From positions 39,263 to 103,262 of the forward strand of contig JANQEA010000074.1 of the NCBI GenBank assembly GCA_028278555.1: 64,000 nt of DNA, read 5' to 3'. Source of the DNA: Candidatus Bipolaricaulota bacterium. Lineage in GTDB: Bacteria > Bipolaricaulota > Bipolaricaulia > UBA7950 > UBA9294. How positions within the stretch are numbered: the first letter of the stretch is position 1; the number at the start of each line of letters is the position of its first letter. Made by a program: the position numbers and the translations under genes. Positions 34,364 to 42,262 of the stretch are shown here, in pieces. The notes beneath the pieces are model-generated. The model did not search any database, was not told where the DNA came from, and saw only the letters and a program-made list of their open reading frames with translations.

Positions 34364-35360
34364 GGCCGTGACGCACGATCACTTGGTCGACGTCATCGAT
34401 CTGAAGAAGGTCTTCGAGACGCGGTCCGGTATGCTCACACGCGCGTTTTCGCGGGATCGCCAACCGGTCAGAGCGGTCGACGGAATCACCTTCCATATCG
34501 ACGCCGGAGAGGGCCTCGGGCTGATCGGGGAGAGCGGCTGCGGCAAGACGACGACGGCGATGCTGCTGTTGCGCCTGATCGATCCGACCGCCGGGCAGAT
34601 TCTCTTCGACGGCCTCGATCTCACCTCGATGAATACCAGGGAACTCCGCCCCGTCAGGCGCCGGATCCAGATGGTCTTTCAGGATCCGTACGAATCGCTC
34701 AATCCAGGGAAAACCGTCTCCAGCCTGATCGGAGAGCCGCTCGTGGTCCACCGCTTGACGTCGGGGCGGCGCGATCGGGAGAGCCGGATCGCGGAGATCA
34801 TGGAGCAGATCGGACTGGTCCCGACCGAGGAGTACCTGAAGCGCTTTCCGCACCAGCTGAGCGGTGGGCAGCGTCAGCGGGCCGCCATCGCGCGAGCGCT
34901 CGTTCTGGAACCGGTCTTCCTGATCGCCGACGAGCCAACGTCGATGCTCGACGTGTCGGTTCGCGCGGGGATCCTCAATCTGCTGCAGGGCCTTCGAGAC
35001 GAGATGCACCTCGCGTCGCTGTTCATCACACACGACCTCGCCTTGGCGCGGTACATGTGTGAGCGGATCGCCGTTCTCTACAACGGAAAGATTGTCGAGA
35101 CCGGCGAGCGCGAGGAGCTGCTGACGAATCCGATCCATCCGTACACACGTGCGCTGATCGCCGTTGCCTCGAGCCTGAGCGATTTCTGGGCGAGGAAGCA
35201 GGAGATGATCACCGAACTGGACACCGACTGGATCCAGCTGCCCGAAGGCTGCTGTCGATTCCATCCGCGATGTCCGCATGAACACGGGGACTGCGAGAAC
35301 CGTGAACCCGACCTCGTTGAGGTTGGCCCCAAGCACTGGGTCGCATGCCACAGAACGTGA
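34350..35360 (+). CDS. Opp/Dpp-type ABC ATPase (DppF-like)
   Basis: A 336-residue ATPase completing the importer. Walker A GESGCGKTT, Q-loop FQDPYESLNP, signature LSGGQRQRAAIARAL and Walker B VFLIADEPTSMLD. The C-terminal tail has CCRFHPRCPHEHGDCENREPD, the DppF-type Cys motif. The ATG at 34350 follows GGAGGGAGG and overlaps the preceding gene. After this gene a 192-base gap leads to a CysK-like gene on the same strand, with a few open bases but no terminator. Confidence 0.92.
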   Translation: MSNPKAVTHDHLVDVIDLKKVFETRSGMLTRAFSRDRQPVRAVDGITFHIDAGEGLGLIGESGCGKTTTAMLLLRLIDPTAGQILFDGLDLTSMNTRELRPVRRRIQMVFQDPYESLNPGKTVSSLIGEPLVVHRLTSGRRDRESRIAEIMEQIGLVPTEEYLKRFPHQLSGGQRQRAAIARALVLEPVFLIADEPTSMLDVSVRAGILNLLQGLRDEMHLASLFITHDLALARYMCERIAVLYNGKIVETGEREELLTNPIHPYTRALIAVASSLSDFWARKQEMITELDTDWIQLPEGCCRFHPRCPHEHGDCENREPDLVEVGPKHWVACHRT

Positions 35361-35552
35361 ATCGACCGATATCGCAGCCGGCGAAGTGGATGCGCCGTGT
35401 CTGGCAAGCTACGCTTGGCGATCCGTTTCTGCAGTTGGGGGCGGAGGTCGGAGTCTACTTGATAGAGCCCGCAGGCTGCGGTGCGCGGAGGAAGCATCGC
35501 ACAGATGATCATAGCGAGCGACGGACTCACTCGGCCAGAGGGAGAGAATCGC

Positions 35553-36668
35553 ATGGATGAGTCAAAGTCTGGTGCCCGAATCCAGGGGCTGACGAGCCTG
35601 ATCGGGAACACACCGCTTCTCGAGATCCGGTTGAGATACCGCGGCGAGGAGCGGCTCCTCTACGCGAAGGCCGAGCATCTGAACATGACCGGAAGCATCA
35701 AGGACCGGATGGCGCTCCACATCATCGCGCGCGCGTACGAGCGCGGAGCGCTTGTCCCGGGCGGCCGGATCATCGAGGTGACGAGCGGGAACACCGGAAT
35801 CGCGTTTGCCGCGATCGGCCGCGCCCTCGGGCACCCGGTCACTGTCTTCATGCCCGACTGGTTGAGCCCCGAGCGGATCAACCTGATGAAGGCGCTCGGC
35901 GCGGAGATCGTTCTCGTCTCCAAGAGCGAGGGAGGCTTCCGCGGTGGCATCGAGCGGGCCGACGAGATGTGCGCCGAGATCGAGGATGGCTTCCTCCCCC
36001 ATCAGTTCTCCAACGAGGCGAACACCGAAGCGCACTATGAAACAACCGGCCCGGAAATCTGGTGGCAGCTCTGCTTCCGATCGCTCGCGCCGGCAGCCAT
36101 CGTCGCAGGTGTCGGCACCGGCGGGACGATCATGGGGGCCGGGCGATTCCTCCGCGAGAAGCATCCGGCGGTCCGACTCCATCCGCTCGAACCGGCGAAC
36201 TCGCCGACACTCTCCACCGGCTGCAAGGTCGGGCACCATCGGATCCAAGGGATCTCCGACGAGTTCATCCCGCCGATCCTCCATCTCGACGAGCTCGACG
36301 AAGTGATCGCCGTTGACGACGGCGATGCGATCCTGATGGCCCAGAAGCTCGGCTCCCGGCTCGGGGTCGCTGTCGGGATTTCCTCCGGAGCGAACCTCCT
36401 TGGCGCGCTCAAGGTACAGAACGAGCTGGGGCAGAATGCCGTGGTCGTCACCGTCTTCGCCGACGACAACAAGAAGTACCTGAGCACCGATCTTCTTCGG
36501 TTCGAGCCGGTCCGCGCCGGCTATCTCACCCCCGAGATAGAGCTCGTCAGCGTCAAGGCGTTCAAACGTGTCTGCATGACCTGCTGCGATCCGGGGGATT
36601 GCGTTGAAGTCGCGTCGCTCGACGTCCTCGAGGGCCCGAAGCTCCCCCACTGCCCGCGGCGGGAGTAG
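35553..36668 (+). CDS. CysK/CBS-like PLP enzyme with Cys-rich C-terminal tail
   Basis: A 371-residue type II PLP enzyme. The PLP lysine is K50 in [11 protein letters not shown], the substrate loop TSGNTG and the phosphate-binding [10 protein letters not shown] are present. It differs from the housekeeping CysK at 5856 by a C-terminal extension holding CxxCCx4C (C341, C344, C345, C350) plus C367, which looks like a metal- or cluster-binding site or a redox switch. Related enzymes make cysteine, cystathionine or special amino acids from activated serine. ATG 35553 follows GAGGGAG. Location after a metal/peptide-type importer suggests a role linked to that block (inference). Confidence 0.85.
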   Translation: MDESKSGARIQGLTSLIGNTPLLEIRLRYRGEERLLYAKAEHLNMTGSIKDRMALHIIARAYERGALVPGGRIIEVTSGNTGIAFAAIGRALGHPVTVFMPDWLSPERINLMKALGAEIVLVSKSEGGFRGGIERADEMCAEIEDGFLPHQFSNEANTEAHYETTGPEIWWQLCFRSLAPAAIVAGVGTGGTIMGAGRFLREKHPAVRLHPLEPANSPTLSTGCKVGHHRIQGISDEFIPPILHLDELDEVIAVDDGDAILMAQKLGSRLGVAVGISSGANLLGALKVQNELGQNAVVVTVFADDNKKYLSTDLLRFEPVRAGYLTPEIELVSVKAFKRVCMTCCDPGDCVEVASLDVLEGPKLPHCPRRE

Positions 36669-36792
36669 GCAGCCCCATTGCCGTGAACGGCGATCAGCCC
36701 TTCACGTGATCCCTTGCGTCTGGCTGTCTGGACGGGTAGAAAGAAGAGGTTCCACTACTATCTCCCGACTTCATTCATCAGAGAGGAGCTTC

Positions 36793-37710
36793 ATGATCGA
36801 AGGCATCGCTCCGAAGGAGGAGATCGTCGCGGTCAACGGTGTCCGACTGCAGTCGCTCGATTGGGGTGGAAGCGGGCCGGCGCTCATCTTCCTCGCCGGC
36901 TTCGGGAATACGCCGCACGTCTTCAACTGGCTCGCCCCGAGGTTCACCGATCGATACCACGTCCTCGGCCTGACGCGCAGAGCCCATGGCATCTCCGAGG
37001 CTCCGGAGGATGGCTACGATCTTCCGACGCTTGCTGAAGACGTCCGCGCGTTTCTCGATCTCAAGGGGATCGAACGAGCGTCGTTCGTCGGGCACTCGTT
37101 CGCCGGATACGAGATGTCGTGCCTCGCGGCAGCCCATCCGGATCGCGTCGAGCGGCTGGTCTATCTCGATGCGGCGTACGTGGAGACCGACGCGGATCGC
37201 GCACTGATCGCGACGAACCCAACACCGCGCCCGGATGCACCTCCGCCGGAGGTCTTCGAAACGAAACGGGCATACGTCGACGAACTTGCAGTGCGCTATC
37301 ACCTGTTCGCGCGGCTCTGGGATGAACGGTGGGATGCGCAGCTGGATCATGCGCTCGAGCCAGTGCCCGGAGGCGGCTTTCGTGAACGGATGCCCGGCTG
37401 GACGGTCGAGAAGTACATGAGGGCGCGCAACGAGTATCAGCCAGACTTCTCCGCGATCCGGTGCCCGATCCTCGCGATCTACTCGTTCAACGATGAGCGG
37501 TGGGCGATTCCGGAGGACGCCTCGGCGGATGTGCGTGAGAAGGTGGCCGCGTACTTCGCGAGGCTGAACGCCGAATACAGGCAGCGATGCGTCGACGAGG
37601 TCCGGCGGGACGTCGCCGACGCGACGATCCTCGTGCTGGAGGACACCAGCCACTACTGCTTCTTCGATCGCGAAGCCGAAGTCCTCGAGGCGATGCAGGC
37701 GTTCCTGTAG
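36793..37710 (+). CDS. Alpha/beta-fold hydrolase
   Basis: A 305-residue cytosolic hydrolase. The oxyanion region is LIFLAGFGNTPHVFNWLAPRF, the nucleophile elbow VGHSFAGYEMS, and the acid and histidine lie in ILAIYSFNDERW and LEDTSHYCFF. There is no signal peptide. Such proteins cleave esters, lactones or C-C bonds. ATG 36793 follows GAGAGGAG. It stands alone, 4 bases from the end of the convergent broken nucleotidyltransferase gene. Substrate unknown. Confidence 0.82.
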   Translation: MIEGIAPKEEIVAVNGVRLQSLDWGGSGPALIFLAGFGNTPHVFNWLAPRFTDRYHVLGLTRRAHGISEAPEDGYDLPTLAEDVRAFLDLKGIERASFVGHSFAGYEMSCLAAAHPDRVERLVYLDAAYVETDADRALIATNPTPRPDAPPPEVFETKRAYVDELAVRYHLFARLWDERWDAQLDHALEPVPGGGFRERMPGWTVEKYMRARNEYQPDFSAIRCPILAIYSFNDERWAIPEDASADVREKVAAYFARLNAEYRQRCVDEVRRDVADATILVLEDTSHYCFFDREAEVLEAMQAFL

Positions 37711-37713
37711 GGC

Positions 37714-38492
37714 TCAGAAGGTATCGCTTGCAGGTGCGGATCTCGCGCTGAGTCCGAGCCGAAAGGCGACCACAAGCTCGCGGCGCTCCAGCCCGCCCGC
37801 GAAGCGGTCGGTCAGCCGTGCCATGTCCAGAAGAACCGCGATGGCTCTTGTGATCTCCTGCCCGGTCGCTGGCTCGATCAGCTTCTCGGTGTCGCATCCG
37901 GCGAGAAGAGCGCCGGCCGTTTCGAGCTCAAGTCCCTCGAGCCGCTCGTAGTCGATCTCGAACCGGCGTCTCCCGAAGCTTCATACATCTCCATGGCTGC
38001 GCATGCATCGTCGAGATCGTACGGGCGGTTCACAGATGTCGCACCGCAGAGCTTGTTCGCAATAAGCAGACAGAGCGGTGCGAGCGGCACATGGCAGTCG
38101 TCGATCGGAATCGGGGCCGCATGCCGGATGCCCTCGGGAAGACCGACGGCGCGAATCCGATCTTCATCGGACAGACGGATCTCGAATGGCGGGGATGCGC
38201 TCGGATCGACGGCGAGTACATCGATCTCGCTCCCGTCTGGCATGCAGAAGCGATGCTCGATCCCGGTGCTCGTCAGGTCTGCTTCCAGCAGAAGCGGGCG
38301 AATGGCTGTCAGTCCGCCTTCGATGGCGACGGCGAGATCGAGATCCCGCGTGGTTCGCCGGAGGTCAATCCCGTGGAGAAGGAACGCGGATGCGCCGACA
38401 GCCGCGAAGGGAGTCCCCGCGGTCTTCAGAATCTCCGCTATCCGGCAGAGAGCATCGACAGAGCGCTTGCCTAGGAGTTTGGTAGCGTCCAT
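37714..38492 (-). pseudogene. AbiEii-like nucleotidyltransferase toxin, frameshifted
   Basis: The N-terminal part is a nucleotidyltransferase of the AbiEii/MNT type (VGASAFLLHGIDLRRTTRDLDLAVAI, with the GxS and RxTxDxDL pattern). The frame then changes near 37962-37968: after EMYEASGDA the annotated frame runs into low-complexity sequence and stops at 37878, while the neighbouring frame continues at once as FEIDYERLEGLELETAGALL and stays open to a stop at 37714. One missing base would restore a protein of about 259 residues. It overlaps the antitoxin gene by 22 bases. A real mutation, a programmed shift or an assembly error are all possible. Confidence 0.66.
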
Positions 38493-39514
38493 GCCAGGCG
38501 CTCCTGCCGGAGGCGTGCCGCGGTTTCCGCGAGTCGACTATCGCCATCGGCCATCAGCTCCGCGTAGACGAAGACCGGGTCTGTGGTCGCCGTCTCCGAG
38601 CTAGCAGGCTCGCCCACGATCTCGCGTGAGTAGAGATTGCAGAGCTCGATGGACCCGCGGTCCGAAGGGGCCAGCAGCAGCTTCTTCCGGACTCGGGTAA
38701 CGTGCTCCTCCGGTACGTAGAGGCGGAGGAGACCGGGTCGGAGGTGTCCCGTCAGGGCATCGGCGGCAACCTCTCCGCCGACGACGACCTTGTCCTCCAG
38801 CGCCGATTGCGCTTCCCCGATCAGGAATTCGCGGTCGTACTCGACTGCCAGGGCATACCGCCCGAGGAGGAGTGCCGGAGCCAGCTTCGCCTCGTAGGCG
38901 TCGACCCACAGGCGAAGGGTCGCGGCGGCATCGACGACCCGGTAGTCTCCGCGTCCGAGGACCTGTAGCAACTCTGCTTGTTCAAGCTCCCGGATCAGCT
39001 TCCCGATCTTGTCGATCGAGACGCCGATTGCTTCCCGCATGCCGCGATACGTGGCGTGCACGTCCGGGCCATGCTTGAGAAGGTAGTGAAGAACCTTCGC
39101 TCCGGCGGCGCTGTAGTGCTGCCCCTTGGGAGGCGGGGTAGCCTGCGGGCGGTTCCCGGCGACATGGAGGAGAAGCTTCCCGGGAAGGTTCATCGATGCA
39201 TTCCCTTGGGCGTCGGCGAACCAGATTCCCGCCTCCTTCAGCTTCTCGGCAGCTCTCGCCGAAACGTAGTCGGTGAAGACCATGCGGTACTCGCAAGCGT
39301 CTTGCGTGAAGCCGCTCACGAGCTGCGGAATCTCGGAAGGCCGAAGCCGTCTGCGGAGTACGACGCAGACTCCGACATCGAAGTCGCTTCCGACAAGCCG
39401 ATACGAGATCGTCGGATCGGTGGCGCGAACTCGCTTTCTCTTGAGCTTGATCGGCGGGAGAAGGAGCTGGGCGATGGTCGTCTCGCAAGCAGCTCGAATG
39501 TCGGTGCCGGTCAT
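38471..39514 (-). CDS. AbiEi-like type IV antitoxin
   Basis: A 347-residue protein matching the type IV toxin-antitoxin AbiEi family: a winged-helix region (HYSAAGAKVLHYLLKHGPDVHATYRGMREAIGVSIDKIGKLIRELEQAELLQ) and a C-terminal domain with YALAVEYDREFLIGEAQSALEDKVVVGGEVAADALTGHLRPGLLRLYVPEE. Known AbiEi proteins neutralise the toxin and repress their own promoter through inverted repeats. Here the promoter region holds a 9-bp-arm palindrome and half-sites. GAGGAG supports ATG 39514. The toxin partner downstream is frameshifted. Confidence 0.75.
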   Translation of the reverse strand: MTGTDIRAACETTIAQLLLPPIKLKRKRVRATDPTISYRLVGSDFDVGVCVVLRRRLRPSEIPQLVSGFTQDACEYRMVFTDYVSARAAEKLKEAGIWFADAQGNASMNLPGKLLLHVAGNRPQATPPPKGQHYSAAGAKVLHYLLKHGPDVHATYRGMREAIGVSIDKIGKLIRELEQAELLQVLGRGDYRVVDAAATLRLWVDAYEAKLAPALLLGRYALAVEYDREFLIGEAQSALEDKVVVGGEVAADALTGHLRPGLLRLYVPEEHVTRVRKKLLLAPSDRGSIELCNLYSREIVGEPASSETATTDPVFVYAELMADGDSRLAETAARLRQERLAWTLPNS

Positions 39515-39532
39515 ATTGTACGCTCCTCATTC

Positions 39533-39553
39533 TTGTACGCGCGGCGCGTACAA
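39533..39553 (-). promoter_or_regulatory. AbiEi autoregulatory operator
   Basis: TTGTACGCG-CGG-CGCGTACAA is a perfect 9-bp inverted repeat just after the -10 box of the antitoxin promoter. Another half-site TTGTACGC lies at 39516-39523 by the ribosome binding site, and CGTACG lies within the promoter spacer. This matches the repeat-bound negative autoregulation known for AbiEi. Confidence 0.65.
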
Positions 39554-39582
39554 ACCATATCACCGTACGAAACGAGAGTCAA
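39554..39582 (-). promoter_or_regulatory. Promoter of the AbiEi/AbiEii operon
   Basis: TTGACT (39582-39577) and TATGGT (39559-39554) on the minus strand are 17 bases apart, and the operator palindrome overlaps the expected start. Confidence 0.65.
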
Positions 39583-39616
39583 GACAACCGCCAAGCTGCG
39601 GCCCGTGGCCGGTGGT

Positions 39617-39651
39617 GCCTAGGGAAGCTAAGCGACCTATCCCTGCTAGGC
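39617..39651 (-). terminator. Terminator-like hairpin after the DUF3795 gene
   Basis: On the minus strand GCCTAGCAGGGA and TCCCTAGGC pair as a 9-bp stem with a 3-base bulge, and the left arm includes the stop codon of the DUF3795 gene. No U-run follows, so confidence is modest. Confidence 0.35.
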
Positions 39652-40005
39652 TGCTTCACTCAGCGATGCGTGGATCTCGTCGAGGGTCTTCCGGTGTGGC
39701 GTGCCCGGCTTGGAGAAGCCCTCGACCTTGTCGCAGGGATAGTCGGCGCAGTGGGCGCAGGTCTCGGCGTGCTTCGGCACCGCACAGAGTCTGATCGCGC
39801 ACTCGTGGCAGTAGCCGATCTGTCGACCGGTCGTCGACAGGCAACCGTCGCACATCGCGTCAGCGACGGTCATCTCCATGTCGAACTGCTCCGACGCCTC
39901 CTTCGCCATCTTCTCGAGGGCTTCCATGTCCTCCGCTTGCGTCGCGACGTAGGCGGGACACTCGATACAGTTGATTCCACAGTAGGCGATCATCGGGTCA
40001 CTCAT
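39646..40005 (-). CDS. DUF3795 cysteine-rich protein
   Basis: A 119-residue protein of the DUF3795 family with many cysteines: YCGINCIECPAYV, DAMCDGCLSTTGRQIGYCHECAIRLCAV and CAHCADYPCDKVEGF. The CxxC pairs suggest zinc or iron-sulfur binding. Members are widespread in anaerobes and have no firm function. ATG 40005 follows AAAGGA. Its 5' end is divergent from the higBA operon, with a short gap. Confidence 0.82.
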   Translation of the reverse strand: MSDPMIAYCGINCIECPAYVATQAEDMEALEKMAKEASEQFDMEMTVADAMCDGCLSTTGRQIGYCHECAIRLCAVPKHAETCAHCADYPCDKVEGFSKPGTPHRKTLDEIHASLSEAA

Positions 40006-40107
40006 CTGTGATGTCCTTTCCTTTGGGTTGTCGGCCAGGGTAGGGAGAGTCGAGGTTTCGGGCAAGATGTGCATGCATGTGTCTTCACAGGTGTACGAGC
40101 TCAAGTA

Positions 40108-40136
40108 TTGACATGCGTCACGTGACGCATTACAGT
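40108..40136 (+). promoter_or_regulatory. higBA promoter with operator in the spacer
   Basis: TTGACA (40108-40113), a 17-base spacer and TACAGT (40131-40136). The spacer is almost entirely the perfect 18-bp palindrome ATGCGTCACGTGACGCAT (40113-40130), so a bound repressor would cover the whole promoter. The toxin start codon follows the -10 box after only 6 bases. Confidence 0.75.
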
Positions 40137-40142
40137 CGGCTC

Positions 40143-40424
40143 GTGATCAAGTCGTTTGCAGATCGGCAGACGGAAGAACTGTTTGCAACTGGCAAGTCAC
40201 GAAGCTTCCCGCCGGAGATCACACGCCGGGCAAGGCGGAAGCTTGAGTACGTCGACTTGGCGGCTGAGCTGAACGATCTTCGAATCCCCCCAGGGAATCG
40301 GCTCCACAAGCTCGGAGGAGACCGGATCGGTCAGTACGCGATCGCGGTCAATGACCCATGGCGAATCTGCTTTCGATTCGTCGATGGGGACGCCTACGAC
40401 GTTGGAATCACGGACTACCACTGA
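40143..40424 (+). CDS. higB: HigB/RelE-family toxin
   Basis: A 93-residue ribosome-dependent mRNA endonuclease-type toxin. It begins VIKSFADRQTEELFATGKSRSFP, as HigB does, then RKLEYVDLAAELNDLRIPPGNRLHKL, and ends DPWRICFRFVDGDAYDVGITDYH with the conserved RICFRF. GTG 40143 is chosen because it matches the family N-terminus and because the -10 box ends 6 bases before it, so the mRNA would be leaderless; no ribosome binding site exists. It precedes its antitoxin by 13 bases, the usual HigBA order. Confidence 0.92.
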   Translation: MIKSFADRQTEELFATGKSRSFPPEITRRARRKLEYVDLAAELNDLRIPPGNRLHKLGGDRIGQYAIAVNDPWRICFRFVDGDAYDVGITDYH

Positions 40425-40437
40425 TGGGAGGTGCGGC

Positions 40438-40752
40438 ATGAGTATCCCGAACGCGAGGAAGAAGGAGGTTCGCCCCATTCATCCCGGGGAAATGCTGCGG
40501 GAAGACTTCCTCCCGGACTACAGCATGACTGTCACTGCACTCGCGCAGGCGCTGGGGGTGTCGCGCCAGACCGTCAACGAGTTGCTCCGCGAGCGCCGCT
40601 CAGTTAGCCCGGAGATGGCGCTACGCCTTTCCCGCTTGTTTGGCAACTCCGCTGAGTTCTGGCTGAACGCACAACGGGCTGTCGATCTGTGGGATGCTGC
40701 TCAGGCCATCGGAGCCGAAATCAAGCGCATCAAGCCGTTGGCCGTGAGCTAG
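40438..40752 (+). CDS. higA: HigA/VapI-type antitoxin, HTH
   Basis: A 104-residue DNA-binding antitoxin. The helix-turn-helix is MTVTALAQALGVSRQTVNELLRERRSVSPEMALRLSRLFGNSAEFWLNAQ, typical of HigA, and the start RPIHPGEMLREDFLPDYSM is the family signature. It would neutralise HigB and bind the 18-bp palindrome in the promoter. ATG 40438 follows GGGAGG, unlike its leaderless partner, so the antitoxin can be made more strongly from the same mRNA. Confidence 0.93.
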   Translation: MSIPNARKKEVRPIHPGEMLREDFLPDYSMTVTALAQALGVSRQTVNELLRERRSVSPEMALRLSRLFGNSAEFWLNAQRAVDLWDAAQAIGAEIKRIKPLAVS

Positions 40753-40776
40753 TCACTCGCGTTCAAGCGCAGTGAC

Positions 40777-41583
40777 TCAGTACACGTCAACGGAGAACTC
40801 GACGAGCTCCAGCGGCTCGACCGATTCCCACGGACGCTGATAGGCGAAGCGAAACGCCTGAGGGCCGACGCGAACCGCCTCGTACCGGAAGAGGACGATC
40901 CCCCCGGCGCCGGCGAGGTTGGACTCGGGGCGGAACTCGGACTCCCCGATCTCCTCGAGCGTGGCGAACTCATAGGTCAGCGTGTTCGACCACTCGTAGC
41001 CGGTCGTCGGGTTGCCCTCCAAGACGACCATCAGGCGATCGCCGACGCGGAGCGCGACCTGACTGCCGGCGTCCTCCTCGGTGAGCATCCGGTAGACGCG
41101 AAGCGACAGCCCACAGACCGATGCCTCGGCCGAGTACCGGCCAAGCATCTGGAACTGAGACGCGTCGGCGACTTCGATCTCGGCACGGAAGGTTCCGACG
41201 CTGGTCGTCACGGCCAGACGGTAGTCTCCCGCGGGCAGCGGCAGTCCTTCCGGATCCATCAGTCGGATCTGACCGAGCCAGCCGTCGATGTCGGCTGGCG
41301 GCTCATAGACGATCTCATCGATCAGTCCGTCCTGATCGTCGAGAAGCTGGAGGTGCTCGACGACCACGCCCGACACGAAGCAATTGGCGTCGCTCTCCAG
41401 TACGAATTCCAGCGCCACATGTGCGCCGAACTCGAAGACGAATCCACCGAGGCGAACGTCGACCATTCCATCGGAGGACGACGCGCTCGACGATGCGCTC
41501 GAACTCGACTGTGCCATGCTCCCTCCTGCGAACAGCCCGAGGAGGAGAATCGCGACGAATGCAGACCGGAATACCCTGCTCAT
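40777..41583 (-). CDS. Secreted protein with C-terminal chagasin (I42) protease-inhibitor domain
   Basis: A 268-residue secreted protein. A signal peptide (FVAILLLGLFAGGSMAQS) and serine-rich spacer lead to an N-terminal domain of unknown type (about 40-165) and then a chagasin-like domain: loop NPTTGYEW, loop with GAGGIVLFRYEA and loop RPW, the three loops by which I42 proteins block papain-like cysteine proteases. ATG 41583 follows GAGGTGAT. It lies 148 bases after the cohesin-like lipoprotein gene on the same strand, so it may be in the same secreted-protein operon. Inhibition of a host, competitor or own protease cannot be told apart. Confidence 0.78.
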   Translation of the reverse strand: MSRVFRSAFVAILLLGLFAGGSMAQSSSSASSSASSSDGMVDVRLGGFVFEFGAHVALEFVLESDANCFVSGVVVEHLQLLDDQDGLIDEIVYEPPADIDGWLGQIRLMDPEGLPLPAGDYRLAVTTSVGTFRAEIEVADASQFQMLGRYSAEASVCGLSLRVYRMLTEEDAGSQVALRVGDRLMVVLEGNPTTGYEWSNTLTYEFATLEEIGESEFRPESNLAGAGGIVLFRYEAVRVGPQAFRFAYQRPWESVEPLELVEFSVDVY

Positions 41584-41731
41584 GAAGATCACCTCATCAG
41601 AGCGTACTCCTACGAAGCCCAACTGTGTCACGTCCGTGGGCTGGGCGTGCCGCAGTGGATCGAGCCAGAGGGAGGTCGCGTATCCTGACTGGAATTGTCC
41701 GATCGGCGGCCTACAGCATGCCGTCATCAGG

Positions 41732-42262
41732 CTACGTCTTGAGGTCTCCCTGGTCGAACAGGAACTCCAGTTCGAACGGGATGGTCTCGTTGTTGTCATC
41801 GCCCAACGTGATCTGTGCCTCGTCGAAGTCGAAGTCCGTACGAACCGACGCCGAGGATGTCGTATCGAAGGTCAGTCTTGCGAAGTCGCCGTCGACCAGT
41901 CCGCCGCTCGGATGAGCCAGCAGAAAGCCCGCCCTTCCGGTCGCGTCGTCGAACTCACTTGCCAGGACGGTGAAGCCGTCGAGCCCTTCGATCGTGACGC
42001 TCGAGATCCGCTCATCGTCATAGGTCATTCCGCCGATGACGACGGCGATCGACGCAAGGCCGCCAGCCGGCATGTCGCGCACGGACAACAGGATCTCGCC
42101 GGTTGCTCCGGTGTTGGCGACCTCGCCGATGACCAGTGTCGCGACCGTCGCATCCGACCACCACCCGCCCATGAGGCAGCCAGTCAGACAAGCGATCAGC
42201 CCGAGCCCCAGTCCGGCAGCCCAGTAGACTCTTCCTCGCCTTCCTCTTCTGCCTTGCCTCAT
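41732..42262 (-). CDS. Lipoprotein with cohesin-like domain
   Basis: A 176-residue lipoprotein. The signal segment GLGLGLIACLTGC ends in the lipobox LTGC, so it would be lipid-anchored. The rest reads like one cohesin domain: a strand TLVIGEVANTGATGEILLSVRDMPAGGLASIAVVIGGMTYDDERISSVTIEGLDGF and later GGLVDGDFARLTFDTTSS, the cohesin pattern of GGL, TYD and a late G-x-FA-x-LTF. Its ATG overlaps the stop of the dockerin-tailed gene (ATGA). Known cohesins bind dockerins, so these two are probable partners. Confidence 0.62.
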   Translation of the reverse strand: MRQGRRGRRGRVYWAAGLGLGLIACLTGCLMGGWWSDATVATLVIGEVANTGATGEILLSVRDMPAGGLASIAVVIGGMTYDDERISSVTIEGLDGFTVLASEFDDATGRAGFLLAHPSGGLVDGDFARLTFDTTSSASVRTDFDFDEAQITLGDDNNETIPFELEFLFDQGDLKT

